From an uncultured Collinsella sp. (lineage in GTDB: Bacteria > Actinomycetota > Coriobacteriia > Coriobacteriales > Coriobacteriaceae): a DNA stretch of 25,259 nucleotides. Numbering within the stretch: position 1 is the stretch's first letter; every line of letters begins with the position of its first letter. Below the pieces are notes generated by a model. It was not told where the DNA came from. It saw only the letters and a list, made by a program, of their open reading frames with translations, and ran no database searches. Of the stretch, positions 14,482 through 23,292 are shown piece after piece. The DNA is taken from the NCBI GenBank assembly GCA_958403205.1, contig CATXWM010000029.1, positions 1 through 25,259 on the forward strand, read 5' to 3'. The translations under genes and the position numbers were made by a program.

Positions 14482-15642
14482 TTGCATATTCTTAATTTAA
14501 TTAAGAAGGCTATAAAACTTCTACTTTCTAGCCCTATTTATGATGGCTTACTTAGGTTATGTCGTCGTTCCGATTCTATATCCTATGCGTCTAAGGCGAA
14601 GCTTAGCATGGTTTCCAAGAGACCATCCAATATGTTCATGCCTATTGTTTTTAAGGAAGGCATATCTTACGACATTTCTATTATTGTGCCTGTATACAAC
14701 GTTGAAAAATACCTCAAACCTTGCCTTGATTCCATTGTGACACAGGAGTTTTCTGGCAAGTTTGAGGTTATTATTGTAGATGACGGGTCTAAAGATGATT
14801 CTGGCGTTATAGCCGATTCGTATGGACTAATGCCTAATGTTCTTGTAATTCACCAAATAAACGGCGGCCTTTCCGCAGCACGTAATGCGGGTCTTAGCGT
14901 TTCTCGCGGTAAGTACATCATGTTCGTGGATTCTGATGACATGATCGGGCCAGGGTATCTTGAGGATATGCGGAGCAGACTCGATGAAACATCTGCGGAT
15001 TTCGTTACATCGACTTTTAGATATATGTCTGATGATGGTTTGCTTGGCAAGATAGAGAACGATAGAGCTAGTTGGATGGTGCCGTGGGGCAGGCTATATC
15101 GTCGTGAAGTCTGGAATCGACTAGGTTTTCCCGTTGGTGCATGGTACGAAGATCTGATTCATCCGGTATGGATAGATTGTCGCTTTAACGATGAACCTTG
15201 TTATGATTTGAGTGGCTATTATTACCGAATCCGTCCTGGATCCATAATGCAGTCTACCCCTACGAATGTTAAAGGGCTTGATTCGTATTGGGTTCTTGAT
15301 GAGTTGATTTCTTTACGTGCAGAGCTGGGGATTAATTATAGTCAGGAAGACTTCAATCGCATTTTTCCTTTGTTCGGACCGCTCTTGCTTGGGAGAACTG
15401 TCGCTCTGGACAACTGCGCTCGTAAGATTTTATTTGCTTGTTGTTGTGACACGTTCAATTCAATTGATGAGTTCAACAGGGCGAGTACTTCGATGAATGG
15501 TAGATGGAAGGATATTGAGAAGGCTCTGCGCACTTCGGATTACAGCCGCTATCTTCTCGCATCGCTTTCTCTAGCTGCTGATGGGGTAACTGGACTCAGC
15601 CTTTCAGATGCTATTCATATTTGGGTGAACAGGAACAGATAA
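14482..15642 (+). CDS. Family 2 glycosyltransferase with N-terminal helical extension
   Basis: A family 2 enzyme of about 386 residues. The GT-A domain starts at YDISIIVPVYNVEKYL, followed by FEVIIVDDGSKDDSG, INGGLSAARNAGL and FVDSDDMIGPGYL (metal site); the acceptor half has PWGRLYRREVW and WYEDLIHPVW. Ahead of it is a basic amphipathic stretch, LNLIKKAIKLLLSSPIYDGLLRLCRR, that could lie on the membrane. The start is uncertain. I choose TTG 14482 because GGGAGGAG stands 7 bases upstream. GTG 14371 would add 37 residues without a ribosome site, and ATG 14608 would remove the helix. The gene ends 3 bases before the next one. Confidence 0.82.
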   Translation: MHILNLIKKAIKLLLSSPIYDGLLRLCRRSDSISYASKAKLSMVSKRPSNMFMPIVFKEGISYDISIIVPVYNVEKYLKPCLDSIVTQEFSGKFEVIIVDDGSKDDSGVIADSYGLMPNVLVIHQINGGLSAARNAGLSVSRGKYIMFVDSDDMIGPGYLEDMRSRLDETSADFVTSTFRYMSDDGLLGKIENDRASWMVPWGRLYRREVWNRLGFPVGAWYEDLIHPVWIDCRFNDEPCYDLSGYYYRIRPGSIMQSTPTNVKGLDSYWVLDELISLRAELGINYSQEDFNRIFPLFGPLLLGRTVALDNCARKILFACCCDTFNSIDEFNRASTSMNGRWKDIEKALRTSDYSRYLLASLSLAADGVTGLSLSDAIHIWVNRNR

Positions 15643-15645
15643 ATA

Positions 15646-16722
15646 ATGAAGATTGGAACGATTACTTTCCACGGTGCTTTAAATTTCGGGTCTGCACTTC
15701 AGTCTTATGCGCTTCAAGAAGTCTTGAAAGGCATGGGGCATGAGGTTCGAATAATCGACTATCGTTCTCGTGACTATGAGCAATATAGGTTTTTCCAACC
15801 TCGCCACCCGAAGATGACGCTGCGCGCAATGCGCTGTTGGCGTAAGCAGTCGTCTAGAAAGGCTGCATTCGCGGAATTTTCTAAAAAGTATTTCAGGCTT
15901 ACAAAGAGACCGTATTTCTGGAAAAAAGAAAGTGATATGTACGAACTCGCTGAGCAGTTTGATTGTTTTATTTGCGGAAGCGATCAAATTTGGAATCTCG
16001 ATTGCACACAAGGTGTTGTTGGCCCCTATTTCCTTTCATTTGCCGGAGATAGTCGACGAGTTGCTTACGCTCCCAGTCTTGCTCATACTTTCTTTAGACC
16101 GGAGAATTTTGATGAGCAACTTGTATCCGATTTACTTTCAAGGTTTGATTATTTGTCTGTTCGCGAGGAGGAGACGGTTCCGCTATTTCAGCCACTTGTC
16201 GATACGCCTATCGACGTTGTTTTAGATCCCACACTTTTGTTGGAATCCGATGACTATACCGACATGGCATCTAAAGATGTCTTGCAAGGTGAATATATTT
16301 TCATGTATCTTTTGCGTGAATGTCCTGAGCTTATCGAGAGCACCGTCGCGATGACGGAGGCAACAGGCATGAAGGTGGCTTATATATCTGAGAATAATCT
16401 AGATATCCCAAATTCAATTAACCTGTTTGGCGTTGGCCCTGAAGAGTTCGTTTCTCTTATCGCACACGCAGACCTCATCGTTACCAATTCCTTTCATGCA
16501 ACTGTATTCTCTGTTCTCTTCCATAAGCCCTTCCGCGTATATGCAACAGATAAGTCTGGTGCGCGTATGCGCGACTTGCTGGGCAATATCGGGCTGTCTG
16601 ACCGTTGCGTCAACGTTATGTGTGCCGACGATGTTCCTCCTTGTGACTGGGGTGATGTGGACTCTCTTCTTGATTCTCTGCGTGAGCATTCGTGGGCTTA
16701 TCTTAGAAAGGCGCTTTCGTAA
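15646..16722 (+). CDS. Polysaccharide pyruvyl transferase family protein
   Basis: A 358-residue cytoplasmic enzyme of the polysaccharide pyruvyl transferase (CsaB/WcaK-like) family, which transfers pyruvate ketals from phosphoenolpyruvate onto sugars. The N-terminus MKIGTITFHGALNFGSALQSYAL is split by no gap from the Rossmann-like first half; CGSDQIWN, VVLDPTLLL and VTNSFHATVFSVLFHKPF are the family landmarks in the order expected. Start ATG 15646 is 3 bases past the previous stop. It overlaps the flippase gene by one base (TAATG). Members that sit beside an FrhB-like gene, as here two genes downstream, form a distinct group whose actual acceptor is not known, so pyruvylation of the glycan is likely but not certain. 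Confidence 0.85.
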   Translation: MKIGTITFHGALNFGSALQSYALQEVLKGMGHEVRIIDYRSRDYEQYRFFQPRHPKMTLRAMRCWRKQSSRKAAFAEFSKKYFRLTKRPYFWKKESDMYELAEQFDCFICGSDQIWNLDCTQGVVGPYFLSFAGDSRRVAYAPSLAHTFFRPENFDEQLVSDLLSRFDYLSVREEETVPLFQPLVDTPIDVVLDPTLLLESDDYTDMASKDVLQGEYIFMYLLRECPELIESTVAMTEATGMKVAYISENNLDIPNSINLFGVGPEEFVSLIAHADLIVTNSFHATVFSVLFHKPFRVYATDKSGARMRDLLGNIGLSDRCVNVMCADDVPPCDWGDVDSLLDSLREHSWAYLRKALS

Positions 16723-18125
16723 TGGGAGAGACAAGCCGACTTATCAAAAATACCGGCATTATCGCAGTTGGCGGCATGGCAACAAAGCTCGTGTCGTTTC
16801 TTCTGCTTCCGCTCTATACATCGGTTCTTTCCACTGCTGATTACGGCACCGTAGACTACATCAATACTATTGCTTTATTTTGCGTTCCTGCGGTTTCGCT
16901 GCTTATGGATGAAGCGCTGTTTCGGTTTCTCATTGACTGCCGTACCGATGAGGATCGGTCTACAGCCGTGACAGCGTCATGCGCTGTACTTCTTGCCGGA
17001 TGCGTATGCTTTGCAGTCATGGCGATTCTGGTATGGTTGCTTTTTGAGCCTGAAAATCTTGGCTGGGTCGTGGGACTTGTTGTTGCTGGCGCGCTTCTGC
17101 AGATGGCTTCTGCTGTCCTTCGTGGTTTCGGGGATACCGTGGGATATTCCGTCATGAACTTTGCCGCGAGTGCTTTTACCATTTTGCTCAATGTTCTCTT
17201 TATCGCCGTTCTTCGCTGGGGCGTTGTGGGTATGCTATCTGCAACGGTCATTGCGCAGGGCGGTGTTGCTCTCGTGTTCATGGTAATGCGGAGGCTCTGG
17301 CGTTATATCGATCCGTCGGCTCTCTCTATCTCCTATGCTTTAAACCTTCTACGGTATTCATTTCCGCTCATCCCTAATAAGGTTTCCTGGACTATTAATA
17401 ACTTGCTGGACAGGCTCATTATCATGAGTACGCTTGGGCCTTCTGCTGCCGGCGTGTATGCAGTGTCGTACAAGTTCCCCGGTATCATGGATCAGGTGTA
17501 TGGCTTTTTCTATCAGTCTTGGAAGGAGAGTTCAGCTCGAGCCCTAAACTCTGATGAGGATGAGTCGGCTTTCTATAACTCTGTGTATCGGGCGCTAAGG
17601 CGTTTTATGATGAGCGTCGTTCTGCTTATGTCCGCGCTTATGCCTCTTGTGTATGGCGTCCTGATTAAGGGTTCATTCGGCGAGGGCATGTTGTATGTAC
17701 CGATATTGCTCTTGGCGACGTACTTCAGCAATATTTCCGGTTTTTATGGCGGTATCTTCACCGCACATAAAGAGACTGGAATTATGGGAACCACTACTGC
17801 GGTGTCTGCTGCTCTTTGCGCCCTGCTGTGTGTCTTGTTGATTCCACGCTTTGGTCTATATGGAGCGTCTTTTGCAACCCTCTTGGCGATGATCGTGGTG
17901 AATGAGTACCGCAGGATTAAAGTCGCTAAGTTTGCGAAGCTTGTCGAAGACCGGGCTGAGCAGATTCTGACTTTGGTTTCAATTCTTGGAGTGTTCGCCT
18001 TTTATTATCTGTCAGCCTACGGTGCTGGCTTTTTGAGCGCTATTGCCTGTCTTGCAATTGCGTTGGCTTTTTTCGGTTATATGAATGCGGACATTCTGCG
18101 CAAGTTGCTTTCGGTTCATAAATAG
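16722..18125 (+). CDS. Wzx-type flippase (polysaccharide biosynthesis protein, MOP superfamily)
   Basis: A 467-residue integral membrane protein that moves the lipid-linked repeat unit from the cytoplasmic to the outer face of the membrane. It has about 14 hydrophobic segments and the RfbX/MurJ-like N-terminus LIKNTGIIAVGGMATKLVSF with LLPLYTSVLSTADYGTVDY, a hallmark of oligosaccharide flippases, and a later YSFPLIPNKVSWTINNLLDRLII. The ATG at 16722 shares its first base with the stop of the pyruvyl transferase gene. It is the natural partner of the EpsG-type polymerase upstream. The stop codon G is the first base of a nine-G run ahead of the next gene. Confidence 0.92.
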   Translation: MGETSRLIKNTGIIAVGGMATKLVSFLLLPLYTSVLSTADYGTVDYINTIALFCVPAVSLLMDEALFRFLIDCRTDEDRSTAVTASCAVLLAGCVCFAVMAILVWLLFEPENLGWVVGLVVAGALLQMASAVLRGFGDTVGYSVMNFAASAFTILLNVLFIAVLRWGVVGMLSATVIAQGGVALVFMVMRRLWRYIDPSALSISYALNLLRYSFPLIPNKVSWTINNLLDRLIIMSTLGPSAAGVYAVSYKFPGIMDQVYGFFYQSWKESSARALNSDEDESAFYNSVYRALRRFMMSVVLLMSALMPLVYGVLIKGSFGEGMLYVPILLLATYFSNISGFYGGIFTAHKETGIMGTTTAVSAALCALLCVLLIPRFGLYGASFATLLAMIVVNEYRRIKVAKFAKLVEDRAEQILTLVSILGVFAFYYLSAYGAGFLSAIACLAIALAFFGYMNADILRKLLSVHK

Positions 18126-18133
18126 GGGGGGGG
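18125..18133 (+). promoter_or_regulatory. Nine-G ribosome binding site
   Basis: The flippase stop (TAG) runs into a homopolymer of nine G that ends 7 bases before the FrhB-like ATG at 18141 and is its only possible ribosome binding site. Runs of this length slip during replication, which would change spacing and strength of the site. Confidence 0.55.
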
Positions 18134-18140
18134 TAACTGC

Positions 18141-19382
18141 ATGTCTATTGTGAAAAGGGGAGAAATTCCCACGCTGTTTGAGTCGCCATCGCATTGCTGC
18201 GGTTGCGGAGCGTGTGCCGCTAGTTGCCCTAGAGGCGCCGTTACCATGTCCGAGGGTAAGGATGGGTTCGTTCTTCCTGTAATTGATGGTGATCTTTGCA
18301 TTGGCTGCGGCGCGTGCATTAAGGCGTGCGGTCTTAACCGAGGGATAGGCTCTAATTCCGCCGGACCGTTCTTTGCCGCCGCCGGTAGGGACGATGTCTC
18401 GGAGTCCGCCTCCGGTGGCGTTTTTGGTGCATTTGCGCGTGAGCTTATTGCTTCTGGTGGGGTCGCATATGGCGCTGCCTATGAGCGCGAGGGGAGCATC
18501 CTTCGGGTGCGGCACCGTCGCGCGGCGAGCGTTGACGGGCTTCGTCCACTGCTTAACTCAAAATATGTGCAGAGTGATGTCGGAGCTTGTTTTGCCGACG
18601 TGAAGGCGGACCTTCGCGAGGGGAGGCGGGTTCTTTTCTGCGGTACGCCTTGCCAAGTCGCCGGCCTTAGGGGCTTTCTCGGAGGCGATTATGAGAACCT
18701 GACAACCGTTGACCTGGTCTGCCACGGCGTCCCTTCCGGCCGCATGTTCGCGGATTGCGTTGAGGGCTATGGCAGACAGCTTGGGTCTCCCGTGGTTGAT
18801 TTCCGGTTTAGGTGCAAGCGCGAGGGGTGGGACAACTCTCTTCTTCTATTTCTTCTTCTTGAGGACGGAAGAGAGGTCACCATTCCTGCGGCGAAATCCC
18901 CCTACTACGACATGTTCTTGAACCTCAAGACTCTTCGCGATAGCTGCTATAGGTGCCCCTATGCAGGGAGATTTCGCGCCGGCGATCTTACCATCGGTGA
19001 TTTTTGGGGCGTCGACGTTAATAGGCCCGACGTTTTGAAAGATGCTGAGAAGTTTAATCAGATGAAAGGTGTCTCCTGCTTGCTGGTGAATAACGACCGC
19101 GGCAGGGAGTTTATTGAATCCAGCAACGCTCTGGACTTGTACCCTGTCGAATTTGACGATATCGCTAAAGGCAACGATCAGCTCCGCCGCCCGAGCACCC
19201 TTCCAAAAGACAGACAGCTCTATATTGACGCATTTGTCGAAGGTGGTTGGCATGCCATTGAGTGTATGTATAAAAGGCGTGAGCGGGGAATATTTTTTTA
19301 TACTAAGAAAATAGCACGAAGGCTTCTCCCTGAATCATTTCGGGAGATTGTCAAAAAGTATTTGAAAGATCTTGCAGACTAG
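18141..19382 (+). CDS. FrhB-like iron-sulfur flavoprotein (coenzyme F420 hydrogenase beta subunit family)
   Basis: A 413-residue protein. Two ferredoxin-type cysteine clusters stand at the N-terminus: CCGCGACAASCP (residues 19-30) and CIGCGACIKAC (53-63), binding two [4Fe-4S] clusters. The FrhB N- and C-terminal domains follow, with ESASGGVFGAFARELI, FCGTPCQVAGLRGFL, DLVCHGVPSG and RCPYAGRFRAGDLTIGDFWG. Family members in methanogens reduce F420. Those in glycan loci, usually near a pyruvyl transferase-family gene as here, are thought to carry out a redox step on a sugar, but the reaction is not established. It is the last gene of the locus; its stop overlaps that of the convergent gene and no terminator is seen. 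Confidence 0.87.
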   Translation: MSIVKRGEIPTLFESPSHCCGCGACAASCPRGAVTMSEGKDGFVLPVIDGDLCIGCGACIKACGLNRGIGSNSAGPFFAAAGRDDVSESASGGVFGAFARELIASGGVAYGAAYEREGSILRVRHRRAASVDGLRPLLNSKYVQSDVGACFADVKADLREGRRVLFCGTPCQVAGLRGFLGGDYENLTTVDLVCHGVPSGRMFADCVEGYGRQLGSPVVDFRFRCKREGWDNSLLLFLLLEDGREVTIPAAKSPYYDMFLNLKTLRDSCYRCPYAGRFRAGDLTIGDFWGVDVNRPDVLKDAEKFNQMKGVSCLLVNNDRGREFIESSNALDLYPVEFDDIAKGNDQLRRPSTLPKDRQLYIDAFVEGGWHAIECMYKRRERGIFFYTKKIARRLLPESFREIVKKYLKDLAD

Positions 19383-21250
19383 GTAAGGACCCATGCCTGG
19401 GCGGGCCCCCCGTTGGGCTCGTAGAGCCATACCGTGTTGCCCTCCGAGGTCCGCTGCCCCCGGTCGTCCAGCGCCAGCCCGGAGGCGGACGTGAATGAGT
19501 AGCGGCCTCCGCCCAGGGCCGAGACGCGCCACAGCTGCGAGGCGGAGCCGTCCGCCTCGGCCAGCACCGCCCGGTTGCCCGACTCGGTCAGCATCAGGCC
19601 GCCCGAGGAGACCCTGTAGAGGCCCGTCGCCCCGTCGCGCTCGGGGGAGAGGGCGCCCGCGCCCGAAGACAGCGAGCAGCCCGATGCGGAGGCCGACACG
19701 GCCATCCGGGCGTCGAGGGCGGCCGCGAGGCGGTAGGAGCCGTCGTCTATAACTTTCTCTAATGTTGCGATTCGGTATTTTGCTGCCAGGTCGTACCTAG
19801 CGCTCCATTTGCTGTTCGATTCCTTGGTGACGTTTGATGCCGCAGTAAGCTCAACCTTGGCGCCTTGAACTTTCCATTCCCTCTGGTTCATCGCGTACGC
19901 AACAGTCCCGTTCTGAATCCCCGAGATGCTCGGCGGGAACGACTGGTTGTCGACATCAATGGAAAAGCTTTCTTCCTTGGCATCCAGGTGCTGCTGAATG
20001 CGGTCGGCATACTTCTCGGCCCATTCGTCGGCCTTCCCATTTCGCACAAAGTAATTGTTGGAAAGGTCGGTCGAGTGGTAAGCGTAGTCGTCCTTTTGGT
20101 AGTTTGTCGTGTGGTCGGAGTGGGCGATTGCCATGAGCTCGTCGGTCAGGCCAAAGTACAGATGGCGCTGGTCCAGGTCTCCGTACCAGTTGTCGCTGGT
20201 GTCGTCCCAGGTTAGGTCCATCTGGCACCATTTGCCGTCGATCTTTACGGCGTTCCAGGTGTGGCCGTTGCCGGTGATGCGGCCGTTGGCGATGCCCGCG
20301 GCGTCAAGGAGCTTGGAGTAGATGCGCTGGTAGCTCTCGCAGGTGCCCTGGTGGCGCGTGAGGCCGCTTTCGGCCGAGCACCAGTTGAGGCTGTGGTCGT
20401 ACTCCAGCCGGTCGAGCGTCCAGTCGTGGAGCCACAGCGCCATGTCGTATTCCGAGCCGTTTGTCTCTTGCCTGCACTGGGCAACGGCGTCGTTGGCGAT
20501 CTGCGTGACGCTCGGGCGGGCGGCGTCGTTTACGGTCACCTCCGCCGTGGTGCGCAGGTAGTAGATTCCCTTGTCGTTTTGGGGATCGTATCTGTCGTTG
20601 TCCATAAAGTAGAAGTAGATGCGGTACGTGCCCGATGCCGTGAAGCCAAAGGTAAAGTCGTGGCCCGCGGTGCCCAGGCTATAGTAGCTGGACCATGCCT
20701 GGCGCGACGGGTCGCAGACGCTTTCATGGCTGCCGCCGTCCCAGTAGGTGGGCACGTCCATGCGCGCCTTGGCCTGGGACGAGCCGTTGGTTTGGGTTAC
20801 GTGGAAGGTCGTCGCGGTGCCCGCGGGGGCGTCGTTCCACGAGACGGTGAAGGTGACGCCGTTTTGGGTTGCCGTGGCGGAGTGGGCGTAGGTGGTTTGT
20901 GGCGTTGTGGAGATTGCGGCGGGTGTGGGGTTGGTTTGGGCGCGGAGGGATGGGGCGGGGGTGCCGGTTGTGGCGGTGGTGCCGGCATTGGTGGCGTCGG
21001 CGCTTTCCGTGTTGGCTGCGCTGGTGCCGGTGGATGTTGCGGTGCTGTCCTCTACGGTATCTGCTGTCGTATTTGTGTTGGTGCCGTCTTCAGCCTTGCC
21101 TGCGTCGCTGCTCGCGGCGTCGGCTTGCGCCTGCTGCTCGGTGGTCTCTTGGGGCTGAATCGCCTCCGCGATGGCTGCCATGGGCATCGTCGCGCCGACC
21201 ATGGACGTGCACGCGATCGCGCAGAGCAGGTAGTAAAGGGGTCGTTTCAT
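19379..21250 (-). CDS. Secreted transglutaminase-like protein with ricin-type lectin tail
   Basis: A 623-residue exported protein. A signal peptide covers about residues 1-30 (MKRPLYYLLCAIACTSMVG..., likely cleaved near AIAEA). A low-complexity Thr/Ala/Ser linker (31-120) follows, then a beta-rich domain (about 121-243). A transglutaminase-like cysteine protease domain (about 245-400) has the triad C304 (QGTCESY), H330 (GNGHTWNAV) and D345 (MDLTWDD). The C-terminus (about 492-623) is a ricin-type beta-trefoil with SYRLAAALD, SQLWRV and AQAWVLT, likely carbohydrate-binding. It probably acts on peptides or cell-wall material at the cell surface; substrate unknown. ATG 21250 is chosen because the signal peptide begins there. 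GC content jumps at residue 502. The gene faces the polysaccharide locus and shares a CTAG with its last gene. Confidence 0.82.
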   Translation of the reverse strand: MKRPLYYLLCAIACTSMVGATMPMAAIAEAIQPQETTEQQAQADAASSDAGKAEDGTNTNTTADTVEDSTATSTGTSAANTESADATNAGTTATTGTPAPSLRAQTNPTPAAISTTPQTTYAHSATATQNGVTFTVSWNDAPAGTATTFHVTQTNGSSQAKARMDVPTYWDGGSHESVCDPSRQAWSSYYSLGTAGHDFTFGFTASGTYRIYFYFMDNDRYDPQNDKGIYYLRTTAEVTVNDAARPSVTQIANDAVAQCRQETNGSEYDMALWLHDWTLDRLEYDHSLNWCSAESGLTRHQGTCESYQRIYSKLLDAAGIANGRITGNGHTWNAVKIDGKWCQMDLTWDDTSDNWYGDLDQRHLYFGLTDELMAIAHSDHTTNYQKDDYAYHSTDLSNNYFVRNGKADEWAEKYADRIQQHLDAKEESFSIDVDNQSFPPSISGIQNGTVAYAMNQREWKVQGAKVELTAASNVTKESNSKWSARYDLAAKYRIATLEKVIDDGSYRLAAALDARMAVSASASGCSLSSGAGALSPERDGATGLYRVSSGGLMLTESGNRAVLAEADGSASQLWRVSALGGGRYSFTSASGLALDDRGQRTSEGNTVWLYEPNGGPAQAWVLT

Positions 21251-21561
21251 AGCGGAGCCTCTCGGTGAGCAGCCAATAGGGTCCGAAGGCAGCTCCAGGC
21301 CAGCACTCCGCACATATTTTGTTGGGTTTATTTTACGGGAACAACAGTCAACATCAGCGAACTTTCTGGGGATGTTGGGGAGGGGGAGGGAGCAGACTGG
21401 GGATTGGTGTTCATAAGAGACAGGACCTTGCGTGCAAATAACCTTCTTAGGATTGCTATTGCGATTTAGAAGCCACTCGAAGCGGTTGCGCCTCACACTC
21501 GGTACAACATGAGGCGTGCTAGATTATTGGTAGCCATAAACCCTAACGGTCGGGAGGCTGC
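21251..21561. other. Divergent promoter gap between the lectin-protein gene and the defence operon
   Basis: About 311 bases without a credible gene. It must hold promoters reading in both directions. Reading leftward there is a TTGACT at about 21344-21349 but no well-spaced -10 box. Reading rightward, TGCTAGATT near 21519 resembles an extended -10 box. A GGGAGG ribosome site for the nuclease gene ends 4 bases before its ATG. No strong palindrome was seen. Confidence 0.45.
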
Positions 21562-23292
21562 ATGAGGATCTCTAAACTGAAGATTGAGAACTATCGGAAT
21601 CTCGATGGTGTTGCGATTAGTTTTGACGAGGACGTGACCTATATTGTCGGCGAGAACAATCTCGGCAAAACGAATGTGCTCGACTTGCTCAATACAATTT
21701 TCAACCAAGCGATGATCAGCGAAGAAGATTTCGCAGACACCGAAAGGCGATCAGGTGCTGTAGTAACTTTAAAGATGGACGAGGACGAGATCGGAATATC
21801 GGGGATCGACATCGATCCTACGACCGGAAACACCATTACCGTCTGCGCCTTTGCTGACGATCCGGATTCTCGAATAGAGTTTGTGGCCGAGGAAAGCGGG
21901 GAAAAGATCCCCCCTTCTTTTATGAGATCTGTTCACATGTTCAGGTACTCTACTGCATCTTTCAATAGGGGAGACTTGGCGTTTGACGGTACGCGCGGCG
22001 TCGGTAAAGTTCTCTCCAAAGGTATCGCTCTTTACCTGGATAAGGAGGGCAAAGAGGTCTTTGACTTTCTAGACGGGAATGAGCTCGAAGGTCTGCTTGA
22101 AGATCTCGGTGCGATTGTCGGTGACGTACCCATCTTGTCATCATATGGTGTGAGGACGGGCGTCGACTCATCGGATGGCGGAACGCTTGGAAGTTTGGTT
22201 ACCTTGCTTGATAAGAGAGGCGTTCATTTTAAAAAGGCAGGGGTAGGCTTGCAGTACCTTGCCATTGCCTCGCTTTCGATAATCGAGAGCATTATGCGAC
22301 TTTCGCCTAAACGCCTTCAAGAGAGCCTCTGCTCGGATGGCGATGACAAGCGCGTGCTGCATGCCGTGCTGGCTTATGACGAACCCGAAGCTCATCTTCA
22401 TCCGTATATGCAAAGACGGCTCTCGAAGAGCTTACATAGGATTTGCGAAGGGGAGGACACCAAGTTTAACGCCCTTCTAAAGGAGTATTTCGGGATTGAT
22501 TCAATCAAAGCTCAGCTGATCATGGTGACGCATTCGCCAAACATTCTTGCTCGCGGCTATAAGAACATTGTGCTATTTGGACAGGGCGAAGATTCTCCAA
22601 GGGTCATGTGCGGCAAGGATATTAACCTTTCTGACAAGGTTGAAAAGCATCTTATGCTGAACTTTGAGTCAATACGAGAGGCTTTTTTCGCGCGGTCGGT
22701 ATTGGCTTTTGAAGGGCAGACGGAGTCTGGGGCCATTCCGGTCTTTGCACGCAACCTTGGGATGGATCTGGATGATTATGGAGTTGTGCCTATCAGGGCT
22801 GGCGGGAAAAAGAACGTCGAGCCGCTCTGTGAGCTTCTGAACAAGTTTGAGATTCCAAATTATTCCATTGTCGATAGGGATAACGATTCGCTAGAAACTT
22901 CTGGAGACCACATAACGACAACTGAACGGGATTTTGAAGCTGAGGTCGTTGACTCGTTCTTCGCTAGCGATAACCAGGGTGCGTTTATTGCGCTTCTTGA
23001 GTCGATTGATCCTTTTCAGAGGGCAACTTGCATCAAGGGGAATAGTAAAGCTTTGAAAAGCGCCTGTGCTGTCTACGGCGTTAACTTGCGGGACCCTGAA
23101 TACGATTTCCGGGGATCGGAGTTTGACGGGTTATTCGCAGACACGCCCAAATCACGTGCGCTTATGTATGCATGGCTTTCATCGAACAAGGGCGTCGTGT
23201 CTGGCGTCGCCCTCGCGGAGGCTCTTGGTGCTAATGGCGTTCCCACATGTTACAAAAGTATTATTCGCAAGGCCGTGGGGCTCGAATGCTGA
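21562..23292 (+). CDS. gajA: Gabija anti-phage defence nuclease GajA (OLD-family ATPase with TOPRIM domain)
   Basis: A 576-residue protein, close to the length of characterised GajA (about 578). GajA assembles into a tetramer, nicks specific DNA, and is held back by nucleotides until phage replication depletes them. The ATPase domain begins at MRISKLKIENYRNL with Walker A GENNLGKTN (residues 30-38) and continues to Walker B AYDEPEAHLHP (D273/E274) and the THSP switch (323-326). The TOPRIM nuclease domain follows, with E384 (FEGQTESG) and D438/D440 (SIVDRDND), so the active site is complete. GGGAGG lies 4 bases before the ATG at 21562. The pair with a UvrD-like helicase gene that overlaps its end is what distinguishes Gabija from lone OLD nucleases. 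Confidence 0.9.
   Translation: MRISKLKIENYRNLDGVAISFDEDVTYIVGENNLGKTNVLDLLNTIFNQAMISEEDFADTERRSGAVVTLKMDEDEIGISGIDIDPTTGNTITVCAFADDPDSRIEFVAEESGEKIPPSFMRSVHMFRYSTASFNRGDLAFDGTRGVGKVLSKGIALYLDKEGKEVFDFLDGNELEGLLEDLGAIVGDVPILSSYGVRTGVDSSDGGTLGSLVTLLDKRGVHFKKAGVGLQYLAIASLSIIESIMRLSPKRLQESLCSDGDDKRVLHAVLAYDEPEAHLHPYMQRRLSKSLHRICEGEDTKFNALLKEYFGIDSIKAQLIMVTHSPNILARGYKNIVLFGQGEDSPRVMCGKDINLSDKVEKHLMLNFESIREAFFARSVLAFEGQTESGAIPVFARNLGMDLDDYGVVPIRAGGKKNVEPLCELLNKFEIPNYSIVDRDNDSLETSGDHITTTERDFEAEVVDSFFASDNQGAFIALLESIDPFQRATCIKGNSKALKSACAVYGVNLRDPEYDFRGSEFDGLFADTPKSRALMYAWLSSNKGVVSGVALAEALGANGVPTCYKSIIRKAVGLEC

Noticed and set aside
20261..21268. A 335-codon plus-strand frame with Gly/Val-rich product
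   Set aside because: Antisense to the linker and protease domain of the secreted protein; the repetitive composition mirrors the Thr/Ala linker codons.
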